From Mimachlamys varia (Eukaryota; Mollusca; Bivalvia; Pectinida; Pectinidae): a DNA stretch of 64,000 bases. Both the position numbers and the translations under genes were made by a program. Below, one piece after another: positions 1 through 12,500 of the stretch. The stretch lies in the NCBI GenBank assembly GCA_947623455.1, contig OX392532.1, positions 47,557,058-47,621,057 on the forward strand, given 5' to 3'. Below the pieces are notes generated by a model. It searched no databases. It was not told the DNA's origin and was given only the letters and a program-made list of their open reading frames with translations. Each line of letters opens with the position of its first letter. Position 1 is the first letter of the stretch.

Positions 1-5
1 CATAA

Positions 6-948
6 GGTACAGTTGTGGGATCGCACAACGTTACACAATGTGCGGTGGGCGCACGATGGGCGAACGGTGTATGCACGATGTGCGAACGATGCGATCCTGG
101 GCGATAATATCTAACGCACATGTGGGCGCACGATAAACTAACATTGTGTGATGACAATCGTGGTTGATATAAATTTAGAAATGGTTTAACAATATATACG
201 GTTTAGCGCTAGATGTTTTAAACATATTTCTATATTGTAACTATTTACATGAGCTGATAGTTCTATCTATATATTTCATAAAATTAGTAATAGTCTTTCT
301 GTAGTTTTTGAAACAAACCAAATAGACACATGTAAACTTTCAACACATATATTGACAAGTTCTCATTCAAGTAAATATCTTGCCAGTTTTTACCAAGTTA
401 TACACTGCACCTGTACATGGACAATATATGTAGATGTCTCTGGCCCGGGGCACTTACAACACTCGCCTAGGTGTGAAAACACAGGTAAATTGTTGGGGAG
501 GGGATTTTCAAATAAATAATTATAAGAGTCCAGTTTGTTTTCCTAACGGTCGCTCGGTAATGGCTGTCGGAGCGGATCGCCGCACACGGGACAGGTAAAA
601 CTCTGGCATGTTATTTACCTATTCTGTTACCTGTTAGCTAAAGCCGCACTTGGCTGTCTCATGGTCACTGCAATACTGTTTACTGTATATTGTTAAATTG
701 ACATAATCCCAATAAATATGATGGGACTTTAAATAGTTTTTGGACAAGAGGTGCCATATGTTTTTCATTCCGTAATATGTATCGACCAATTGTACCAAAT
801 GGTGCGTGTGTGCGATTCTATCGCACACATAAACGCACGATCTTTAGATCGCCCAGTTGTGCGCACCATGGGCGAACGATGTGTGCACAATGTATGCACG
901 ATGAACGCACGCAGTTTTTGGTGCGTTGTGCGATACCACAACTGTACC
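6..948. mobile_element. Non-autonomous DNA transposon with terminal inverted repeats
   Basis: Bases 6-30 (starting GGTACAGTTGTGG) and the reverse complement of 924-948 match at 24 of 25 positions. Just inside each end lie clustered variants of GCACGAT and GGGCGAACG (about 40-150 and 835-915), the kind of subterminal repeats a transposase binds. The interior is AT-rich with no credible coding frame. No target duplication is visible, partly because only five bases precede the left end. The superfamily is not assigned. Confidence 0.6.
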
Positions 949-1605
949 GACCCGACTGAAAACTGCAAGCTTTAAAAGAGGCAATTTAGTGAACCTGCAT
1001 TTTTCAAAATCAACTAGAAAGAAAAATACTTTTATTCAGACAAAGGAATCCGTACATAATAATAAGATACCGAGTAGCCGATGTGGTCAGTGTTATTATT
1101 GGGAAAGCACGCGCCAAATATAGCGACATCAAAATATAGCACGGAATAATCGAGCCAACTGGCGCGACCACATGTATGTGTGTTGTAAACAATTGGACGC
1201 GAGTAGTTTGATTTCACACATACTTATTTCGAGGAATGTTAGATTAACGAAATACGTTGTCAACACTAATGACATTAATGTTTATTATTAGATCCAATGA
1301 GAAATTATGTTATATACTTCAAACTAACCAAAAGCAGATATTATTGAAAGCTCGCACACAGGGGTCCTCTAAAGGGAAATTCGTTAACTTGAAAACATTT
1401 ACAATGTGGGGTCAAACAACTCAGAGACATTTGTAAACAAATGTCTCAGTTGCATGGTTTGGGCGATTAAGGATTTTCTTATTATTAATTGAAAAACACA
1501 TGGAAACCATCAAGTTTTGTCAAAATATCGGTATGAATAGTTCACAAGGATTATCGAACTACAGTTTAAAGTAGGCACACGGTACGGTTATGTATGGACA
1601 AGGCC
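949..1605. other. No gene or clear repeat seen
   Basis: AT-rich DNA with short frames only, none with splice signals or a recognisable protein. Confidence 0.5.
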
Positions 1606-1808
1606 ACAGGTGCCAGAGATTTTGTTGAACTAGCTTTAAATATAAACTAATGCTTTCAGAGTCTTTTTCACACTTTTTAAGATTAAGATCAACTTTCGAG
1701 AAAAATGGCACCTTAATCTAAACTCCCAAAAAGTATAAAATTACTCTAAAAACCGTAGTGTGGGTCCAAAATATACACTGTAAGTGTACCAAATTCTAAG
1801 GCCCCTGA
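1606..1808. mobile_element. Diverged copy of the ACAGG foldback element
   Basis: The order of short blocks (ACAGG, AGATTAAGATCAA, a CTCCCAAAA block, GGGTCCAAAAT, CAAATTCTA, CCCCTG) matches the clean foldback element at 49978-50220, with many substitutions. The ends are approximate and no target duplication is recognisable. Confidence 0.45.
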
Positions 1809-2504
1809 GGACAAGCTAGGCTACAGTAGCCTAGTCTTATAGGTCGCGTGAACACGTTACAACACTAGTTAACGGCTGATGAGTGTATTGACCAATTATA
1901 ACTTACGTTACTTTTTAAAAGACAACGAACTGCTGTGACCTATTTCAAATTCAAACTTCTGACATGCAATGAAACCACGCAATCCGATGGCGGGCAGACG
2001 ATCTCATTCGGCACGATCATTCGATGGACCTATGAGGCGTTAAGAACCAATATATTATAGATTTTGAATTAAATGTCAGTATTTTGTCATATCAAGTAAT
2101 ATTTAAGCTGTCTACGATATGATACTGGCATTTACGTGTGGTTCAACCGTGCACTAGCTAAATTCTACACAGGGTTAAAGATAAATCGTTGTAAACAAAC
2201 GTATTACTCCGCCAGGAACGAAAAAGCGCGTGCCCCACTAACTTCATGCATTCGGTAATTAAGCAACCAGTTATTACTAGCTTCATTGAGGCGGAGCGAA
2301 GTGAAAATGTAAATATCATCAAATTAATCTGAAATAATGTGTTAGATTTATGATGCAGTTTCAAATCAATATGTTTTTTTTATTGCATGAAAAAATCACA
2401 TAAACCTGGTTTTTATGAATTAAGTCGCTTCGTGCTAGATCACAAACAAAAAGGGTTTCTGACTACCATTTATAACATTCATTAATGGAGGAAATCATCA
2501 GACG
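1809..2504. other. No gene seen
   Basis: AT-rich sequence. The short minus-strand frame at 2158-2364 has no recognisable motif and is not supported as coding. Confidence 0.45.
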
Positions 2505-3115
2505 TGTTGAACAGCTTACTACTAAGCTATACAATAAACGTGACTATTTCGATTTTTCGATCGTGAACTTTCCATTTCTTAATAGTACCATCGCTGCTTC
2601 TCCAACCTTTAACGTTTACATGTCGCTGCTGATTCGATATTCCAGAGTTTACTCTAAATATCGCGATTTTCGTGATCGATGTCGACTACTGACAAACAAA
2701 CTAACACTACAAGGATTCGAGAGATGTAGGTTCATCAGAACTAAGGGCGCGTTGTATGGTCGCAATCTATTTCACATTGATATATATTCTGTATCTTTGT
2801 TTGCTATGAAGATGGACGTTTTTGAGTATACTCATTAGTGTGTTTACTTATTGTGATTGACAATGATACTTGGTTCTCGTTTTGAGAACTTGATGTTTAC
2901 ATGGATGTGACACAGATTTACATAGCGGGTGTCGTCGATGAAGCAGAAGACGCTTACTGTTCCGGAACACCTTGTCTTACTCTCTTGTGCTTTAACGATA
3001 GTCTCCATGTAAATATGTCTTTTGTTCCTATTTTTGCTTCTAGTTTAATCGATTTGAGTACGGATTATGGTTTTGTTGACGCATTGGTATTCTTTGTTTT
3101 ATTTTTAAAGTCATC
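2505..3115 (+). pseudogene. Retroelement reverse transcriptase C-terminal fragment, 5'-truncated
   Basis: The frame ending at 2838 encodes QLTTKLYNKRD, then SIVNFPFLNS, LIRYSR, YRDFRDRC and MDVFEY. This is the same protein tail as the nested element at 14185-14937. It lacks the upstream YIDD catalytic motif seen there. About 270 bp of shared 3' non-coding sequence follows, ending in the T-rich stretch near 3110. The family is a widespread metazoan YIDD-type reverse transcriptase whose class I cannot assign. No target duplication was found. Confidence 0.65.
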
Positions 3116-3439
3116 GTTCTACAATCAAAATGTCGCTGAAACCAAAACTGTTGGGTGAAAATGATGACCTATATATGGTTTTGTAGTACCACTAAACGGA
3201 CGTTTGAAAGTTATATCTTAACCATGCTTTGAACGCAGGCTATCTTGGTTAGCGTACCGGCAGCGGAAGATTGGCGTTTACTTTGTATTTACATGAATGA
3301 TAAAACATTACAGGCACATTGTCCTCAGATGGGTGTAATTGATTCATCATGAGCTATAAAGATATGCTATTTCCAACAACCAAACACGGGTTGAGCACAG
3401 ACATGTTAACTGTTGATTGACTAATATAAAATAACTTAC

Positions 3440-3526
3440 TTTGTAAATGAGAATTGAAGTCTGGTGATCCTGTTCTTGGTTCTTCCATAATTGATGTTTT
3501 GTCCACTGCCGTCTCCTGTTTTATTT
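3440..3526 (-). CDS. Exon d0 (87 bp), diverged IKQE exon
   Basis: The acceptor is TATCCAG before base 3526 and the donor is GTAAGTT after 3440. The frame reads IKQETAVDKTSIMEEP, then GSPDFNSHLQ. IKQE is a psi-K-x-E motif. It is the most 3' exon I can support. It joins the exon at 3781-3885 in phase through a Glu codon split across the 254-bp intron. Confidence 0.65.
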
Positions 3527-6500
3527 CTGGATACAATAAGCACGAACTAACTTTCAACACTGCGTCTTCTCACACTTAAATTTTTTCTAAAAGTCATATG
3601 TGATTTTTTATAAATTGTCTATTTCAATTGATTTTGTTTTACGAGATACCTGTGGGATCTACAGAACTTTCAAACTTTACGACAAAACCAAACAAATAAA
3701 TAAAACCAACAAGCACACATCAGACACTTATGGTACATATAAAGCTTAAAATATATCATTTATAAATGTGTTACACATACCTGGAATTAAATAGCCACTT
3801 TGTTGCTGGACACTCGGGTCCTGCTGGGCTGATCTTTGTTCCTCCTTTACCGTAATGTCGCCAATCATTGTTTCCTGCTTTATCCCTTGAAATACATGTA
3901 TACATAGTTACAAGTTAAGTGAGGGTTACCTACTGCATTTTTCACATTAAATCACTGGTCGATTTATTTTTGCCTTTAAACCGGTGAAACGTAAACACAA
4001 TATGCAATGAAATCCGTATATGCATGGAGGAATACCGATAAGTCGAAAAGCAGACAAACTTTTGTAGCTACGTTAACTGATATGTATTGGTATGCCTGAC
4101 ACGCTATCTTAACATATTCAACTTACAAACCAACACACAATTCCCACCCACCATGTTTTTCAACAACTTACGTGTTATACATAGCGCACGGCTAATAAAC
4201 CTAAATATCAACCGTTATTATTTTAATAGCAGCACCCTATTACATGGATGTCACGATTGTAATGAGGATACAAATTCTTTTTTATGAAAATATAAATCAG
4301 AATATAATTATCATCCAAACGCAAACATTTGAATAAAGTACATAACTATTACTTGTAGGGGCTTCGGGATACGCTATACTCTTATCGTTTATGTGTTTGG
4401 CATATCATTGATTGTAACATACCGACGATTTTTAGAGAAGGTTTATAATAGGCTTTGTCTAATGCCTATTTTTTCTCTCTCTTTTTTTTTTTTTGCAATA
4501 AAATTTATTGAAATGAAGTAGAAACACGTCAATACTAGAGTTCCTACAGCACAATTGGTTTCCATGGCAGTTTTTCTCCGGATCAAGGTTTGAAACTCGA
4601 TTTTAGTCAATTTAAGTGTCTTGATTTAATGGGCTGGGTTGACCCTAATGAAAATTAGGGCTGGGCGGTTTTACCGGTATACCGGTATACCGAGGTATAA
4701 AGTTTTGATGGTACGTACCGTGGTACATTAAGTCCTGTACCGGTTTTATGGGACTTTCATATGCATTAACTTTAACCTATCAATTTGAAAGAACTATTTG
4801 TTACATAGATCAATTGATATTCCAATATGGTTTAATAATAATTTCCTATAAGTTTGCTGATCAACTAGGACAGACTTAGCTTCACTCAAACAATATTATA
4901 GGATAAAACAACGAGAAACTTATGACAGGCCTCTTGTGGATTGGCTTCAGAAGAAAAACAGCCCGAGACCTTTAGCTAGCTCAAACATCTAATCAAGGTG
5001 GTATACCGTGGTACGTACCGCAGTATTTGCCTAAATACCGTGAAATAACGTGGTACGTTTGATTTTGTGGTACCCAGCTCTAATGAAAATGTGGGCAAAC
5101 TTGATCAATATGACCGCCAAAAGGGGTCGGGTATATTACAGAAAACAGATCACCTAAGTCTCGGTTAAATAATTATAGTTTGTGTCTAATAGTTATATAC
5201 TTAAAGTCATTTCTAGAACAACTTCATCAAACGTAGCTCTTAAATTAGCACAAAAGTAAGCGTTGGAATGAAAACATAATGTTTTTTATTAACTGTAAAA
5301 TAAAACGACAAAACAGGATAATCGCCAATAGAGTACAGAGGAAAAACATTGATGTAACTGTTTCACCCAACCATTTGGATTGATGTAACTGTTTCACCCA
5401 ACCATTTGGAGTGATATAACTGTTTCACCCAACCATTTGGATTGATGTAACTGTTTCACCCAACCATTTGGAGTGATGTAACTGTTTCACCTAACCATTT
5501 GGAGTGATGTAACTGTTTCACCCAACCATTTGGATTGATGTAACTGTTTCACCTAACCATTTGGAGTGATGTAACTGTTTCACCCAACCATTTGGAGTGA
5601 TGTAACTGTTTCACCCAACCATTTGGATTGAAGTAACTGTTTCACCTTACCATTTGGAGTGATATAACTGTTTCACCCAACCATTTGGATTGATGTAACT
5701 GTTTCACCCAACCATTTGGATTGATGTAACTGTTTCACCGAACCATTTGGATTGATGTAACTGTTTCACTCAACCATTTGGAGTGATGTAACTGTTTCAC
5801 CCAACCCTTTGGATTGATATAACTGTTTCACCCATGTCGTACACCCATAGTTGAGGCATTAAATAGGTCACAGCATAGACCCTAAGTGTTGCTGATTACG
5901 ATACATCTAATCGATTATTACGCATGAGTGTTAATGCTGTACATCTAAAATGAAATTGAAGAAATGTGGTCATTTTTTTAATAAATTAAAATTTCGCCGG
6001 TTTGACAACATGTACCATTTTTAGTCCTTAAATACACCTTGTCGTGAAACTTGGTTGTTAAAGACCAGTTTTGGCTGCATAACGCAGTTACTGTTCCTGT
6101 CAACAAAGTCACGTGTCCTCGAAATGGAACAGCATTAACACGACTAACAAAATCCCCCTGCGCACCCTTTTCCCGTATATTAAACAATCCGATTACGATT
6201 TACATTTGTAAATAATCAAAAACAAATCACGATCAAATGTTGGTGCAGTTTTAACTCACTTTAGATAATCAAAAAATAATAAAATAGTCAACCAGTTTCC
6301 CGATTATGACACATCAGTCACCCAATAAACTTAATATTTCACGCTAACCCGGGATTTTTTAAACTGCTTCAACACATCATCGTTCATTTTTTAATTGCAA
6401 AAAAAAAATTCCATTGATGTATCATATATAATCATATATATAACGGAAAAGGGTCCGCTAGTCATTTTACCTTATATGTGTTAATGCTGCTCAAAATTTT

Positions 6501-9500
6501 GGAACTCTCCTGTGTTTTCTATAAACTCCTTGGCAACAGTTAAAAAAATGTATACATACACGATCGACCGTTATACATGTAATCGTATGTAGATGGTTTT
6601 CATATATGAAGGATATTCTTACAAGTTGGTAAGTTTTTATATATGCTTTTATTGTACAGTGCAATATGATCTTTTGGCCTATCGTTGCTACGACGGCCGA
6701 TCACGGCTGGACCGACAGAATGAAAGTTGATGGCTACCGCGAAACTTAATGTATTTCATAAAACTAAATTCGTAAATGGTATTGTTTGATATTATACTAT
6801 ATTATCTCATCAAAATAAACATAACAAATCATCCTAAACGTTTAAAAACAACAAAATAAGTTCACAAGTCAGCCAGTACAAACCTACCCGCTGGTCACTG
6901 TAAACATTGTGACGTCATGTATAACTTGCAACAATGTGTCTTTTTTGAATATACTAATGATCGACAGAATGAGGAGCAGCATTAACTTCCATGCGTAATT
7001 AATTTGATACATGCAAACTCTTTATTTCTATCGGAGGGAAAAGTTCACCTCAATTCGACTACTCCAGCGGTTGACGTCAGAACCTATAAGAAGTAAGAAT
7101 TATTCTGATACAAATATAGCCACAGACGAGAAATTTTACTACCGGACTACCAATTGAAAATCAAATTTTTGTCGCGATCAAAAGTGAGGACCATTTTCAT
7201 CAACACGACTTTTGTCGCGATTAGCAGCCAAAGGGTTTTAATCAGATGCAAAGTTTCAACAGTCACTCTCGTTGCTTTATAGATTTCAAAGTTTGTGGTT
7301 TGAAGCGAACGTTTATACGTCAGCCATAATGGATGGGGTTTTCACTCACCAGAGGGCGTAACGGTAAACCAGTCTTCCTATATAAAATTTATTTATTTTA
7401 CAACAATTATGAAACAAGTTATCCAACTTTTATTAATCACTCTTGTTGGCCCAGATGTTAGCGCGCGAGGGGTCTTATTGTGGGAGAAACCGGAGTATCC
7501 GGAGAAAACCCACGTGAGCGGGAAGGTGACCCCATACCTATTCACGTCCGTTCGGGGAATTGAACCCTGACCGCCTTGCGCTATCCACTGCACCACCCGA
7601 CTATCCCTAATATGGTCATCCTGCATTGATCTATAATGTTTGTTTAAAAACATTTAACATGAACGGAGTTGATTTAATCATATGTGAAGTTTGTGTGAGA
7701 TTCATGCAAGAAGTGTTCCGATCCGTATTTCCCCAAATGTCCCACAGTATTCTGACCGAAGCACCAGATACTGTAAAAATTGTCTCCCTTACTTAGAGCA
7801 GTTACGGAGATAACCGCTCTGTGCCTCAAACTCCGTACATTCGGTTTTTATCTAACACTATATTGGTTAATAACGGCTCCATAAAAAATTTGATACCGCG
7901 TTAGACAGGTGACCGCTTATTTAAGGTTCAATATATAGTGTTTTCCATCGGGCGGTCCAAAGACTGGCCGCTTGACGGAGGTGGCCGCTTATTCAAGGTG
8001 GCCGTTAGAGCAAGTTTGACTGTACTTAGTTCTTGGTCCGCGTTTCTCTATGGTATGCCATTTCTACTCCGCATTTTTGCATAACGCCACAGGTGATATC
8101 TAAATTGGATTTCCACATAATTTTCATCCCAAAACAAGCATACCCGGAAACCGATTTCTGGGAACGTGCCCCTTGGTGGCAACGAATGAAAAAATACCAA
8201 GGGAGGTAACTCATGTGTCTTAAATTACTAATTTTTTGATAATTCAGCGTCTTGTCCTACGCGACGGTCAAAATTTCCCAAAATGTTTTTAACTGATATT
8301 AAATCAAATCTCTAATGTGTGCTTTTCAAAATGATAAATCAATTGCACAACAATACCTTTGCTGTTTTGAGTAAATCTTCATTATAATGCCTTCAATTTG
8401 TATAGAAAGGCACCAATATAACTAACGAGGCACTCCAACAATATGGAAATACATAATGCACTTTATTAAGCACAAAAATTTACGTTTACCCATAAGCATT
8501 ATTTGGTAAAGTTTCATTAAAATTTCCACTTTGCCCTTATCCGGAAAATTTTATATTGCATAATTCTTACGTGGAGCTGTACTACCTGGAACAAACCCCA
8601 TAACCTGGGCGAACGCTAACCATTTTAAATAGAAGTAAAGGGTTACAAAGTATTGCACCAGGAAAAAGCAGGTAGTACGAATTGGCAATAGATCCTAAAT
8701 GTTGCAATAGATGTAGCAGATTTATTTTGGTCACTTATATACCCTCAGGAAGAGGTCACAAAAACGTGTTTACGCGATCACAAAATGTTCGAAAAGAAAA
8801 AAGATCGGAAAAATGGAAACAATGAATTAAAAAATTTAAAGTTGGAGAAGATTAATGTTTGTCTTTTAAAATGTCGTTCTTAGCCTCTGATGATGCCGCC
8901 CTTACGATTCGCAGTCTTGATTCATAGATTCATCGCATATATTATTGAGGCATGTAAATGAAGACATGTTAGTCTAGCTTCTTGCCAATGTATCCCAAAG
9001 CTTGTCATGTTGAATCTTTTCATGCCCCATACAGACTGTAATAATCACGATTATAGTGGGATCCTAAGATTCCACTGCTACATCAAGTCTGGGATCCTAA
9101 GATTCCACTGCTACATCAAGTCTGGGATCCTAAGATTCCTTTGTTACATCAAGTCCGGGATCCTAAGATTCCACTGCTACATCAAGTCTGGGATCCTAAG
9201 ATTCCACTGCTACATCAAGTCTGGGATCCTAAGATTCCACTGCTACATCAAGTCTGGGATCCTAAGATTCCACTGCTACATCAAGTCCGGGATCCTAAGA
9301 TTCCACTGCTACATCAAGTCTGGGATCCTAAGATTCCACTGCTACATCAAGTCTTGGATTCTAAGATTCCACTGCTACATCAAGTCTGGGATCCTAAGAT
9401 TCCACTGCTACATCAAGTCTGGGATCCTAAGATTCCACTGCTACATCAAGTCTGGGTTCCTAAGATTCCACTGCTACATCAAGTCTGGGATCCTAAGGTT

Positions 9501-12500
9501 CCACTGCTACATCAAGTCTGGGATTCCATTGCTACATCAAGTCTGGGATCCTAAGATTCCACTGCTACATCAAGTCTGGGATCCTAAGGTTCCGCTGCCA
9601 CATCAAGTCTGGGTTCCTAAGATACAACTGCTACATCAAGTCTGGTATCCTAAGGTTCCATTGCTACATCAAGTCTGGGATCCTAAGATTCCACTTCTAC
9701 ATCAAGTCTGGGATCCTGAGATTCCACTGCAACATCAAGTCTGGGATCCTAAGGTTCCACTGCTACATCAAGTCTGGGATTCCACTGCTACATCAAGTCT
9801 GGGATTCCACTGCTACATCAAGTCCGGGATCCTAAGGTTCCATTGCTATATCAAGTCTGGGATTCTAAGATTCCACTGCTACATCAAGTCTGGGATTCCA
9901 TTGCTACATCAAGTCTGGGATCCTAAGATTCCACTGCTACATCAAGTCTGGGATCCTAAGGTTCCGCTGCCACATCAAGTCTGGGTTCCTAAGATACAAC
10001 TGCTACATCAAGTCTGGTATCCTAAGGTTCCATTGCTACATCAAGTCTGGTATCCTGAATCATGCCTGCCCCGGGGGTGCAGAGATCGAGCATGGCCGGT
10101 GCTTCCACCAGAAATCATCAAAAGTCCAGACAGAGTGATGCAAGTTTAGAGTCTGAGAAAAGGACGACAGATGAGCGTTTGGATGAAATGACTTCTATTT
10201 TATCGGCGCTAATTACACGTGACTATTTGGACACGAAACTAACAAGACTTAGAGAGGATATAAGAACTGAGAACCAAGACCTCATCGACAGGTTGGAAGG
10301 AAGAATTTTCGACCTAGAAAACGAGAACACTGGTCTAAAAAGCACTTTGAGTGATCTGGAACACCAGATAAGAGAACTTCAACATTCGCAGATAGAGTCC
10401 GAGGGGAAACTCAACGACCTAGAACAACACGGCAGAAAGGATTCTTTACGGATTATGGGACTACCCGATTCATCAGCCCGAGAAACAGTAGAGGAATGTG
10501 TTTTAAAAGTTGTCGACTTTGTGCAGAACAAACTGAAAGTTCCGTTTTGCGAGTCTGATATCAACATTGCAAATCGACGTGGAAAATTCTCAGAAGAAAA
10601 ACATCGGAACATTATTGTGAAATTCACACATCGGAGGAACAAGCACGAGATCCTGAAGGCACGGAGATCACTGAAATCTCGTGGATACACTGTTTTTAAA
10701 GACCTGACTAGAGTCAACCAACATAGACTAAAAGAGGCATACAGACTTGATTGTGTGAAAAATACGTATGGTATTGACGGGAAACTGTTTGCTGTTCTAA
10801 AGAACGATAAGAAGAGAAAACTGTTGTATGGTATGCCACTTGAGGAGGATTATTTGTTGAACGATGCAAATTTCCATTAGAAGTGTTAGTTAAAATCGGT
10901 AAGTGACTTAGGCACTTTATGAAGTGCCGCCAGAGATGGACCGCTCTGGTTTACCGATCTGACTTATACATGTGTAAAATGTGTTCATTCAGTGTATCTA
11001 TGGTGAATTTCCCCCTTTATTTCTGCACCTTTTTGTTAGTTAAGTCCGTTCTTATTCCGGAACTTTTACGGTTAACGTTCCTATAGTTAGTATACTACTT
11101 CCGGTTTGACTTTTTATCTTCCTCGTGTTATGAATTTTTTTGTCTACGGAAAGAAACACGATTGTACGTGAGTTGACAGTGGTCTCCGATTCTTGACCAT
11201 ATTGAAATGTTTTTTATTACTTTCCTTTCCTTCTTTTCTCTATATTTCATGTCTGGGTTAGATATCATGTATGTACTACTGCTTTATGGTATCGGTGAGC
11301 ATTGGAGGGTGTAACGATTCTCTCGGCAAACTGTCAGGGTCTCGGGGACAGAATTAAAAGGAAAGATGTCTTTTCATACTTACGACGGAAAAATTATAAT
11401 ATCTACTGCTTACAAGATACACACTTTACTGCAATAATAATTTCGAAGTAAAGGTAAAAAAGGAAAAGAAAGATTTGAATGGTAATTTTTTAGCACTCGA
11501 TATTGAAATAGAGGGTTCAAGTATTATGTTGATTACACTATATGGTCCAAATATAGACACTCCAAGTTTTTACGATATGCTAGCTGCCACAATAGATGAA
11601 TTTGAAAATGATAAATATATTATTTGTGGAGATTTTAATCTTGTAGTGAATCCTGAGTTAGATTATGATAGAAATTATGTAAATATTAACAACAAAAATG
11701 CCAGAGAAAAAGTTATAGAATTAATAGAAAAGTATGGACTAATTGATATATTTAGGGAATTGCATCATGATTGTAGAAGATTTACATGGAGGAGAAAAAC
11801 TCCAGTAAAACAGGCTAGGCTAGATTTTTTTCTTATCTCAGAAAATTTACTATCCAGTGCTAATAAATCAACAATTGAGTCTGGCTACAGATCGGATCAC
11901 TCTTTTCCAACACTTGATTTAAGATTTCATGAATTTAAACGGGGATAAGGTTTATGAAAATTTATTTGTTCTCTTTTATATGAGAAAGACTATCTTGAAA
12001 TGATAAAGCAAACTATCTTAGATGTGAAACTGCTGTACTCTCTTCCTGTATACAATCCTGCTGCTGTGATTAACATTCCAGATAGAGAAATACAGTTTAT
12101 AATTGATGATCAGCTATTTTTGGAAACACTTTTAATGGAAATAAGAGGCAAAAGTATTTCATATTCATCTTATAGGAAGAAACAACAAACTGCTTCTGAA
12201 CATGATCTTATACAAGTAATACAAAATATGGAAGAGCAAGAACAGGTAAATCTTGAGGATTTAGAAAGTAAGAAAAAGGAGTTGGAAAATATTATAATTA
12301 GATCTAGAGTTAAATGGCAAGAAGAAGGAGAAAAGCCAACAAAATATTTTTTTAATTTGGAAAATAGAAACTATACCTCAAAAATGATACCAAAATTACA
12401 AAAAGATAATAACATTACAATTACACAGCAGCAGGATATTCCTGAAGAAGTACGCCTATTTTATGAGGAGCTATATGATGAAAAAAATGAAATTGATGAT

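Noticed and set aside
9007..10149. 380-residue repetitive protein (SGILRFHCYIK repeats)
   Set aside because: It is the 33-bp minisatellite read in one frame; a second frame is equally open and 25-bp units shift the frame at random. No start context, signal or splice support.
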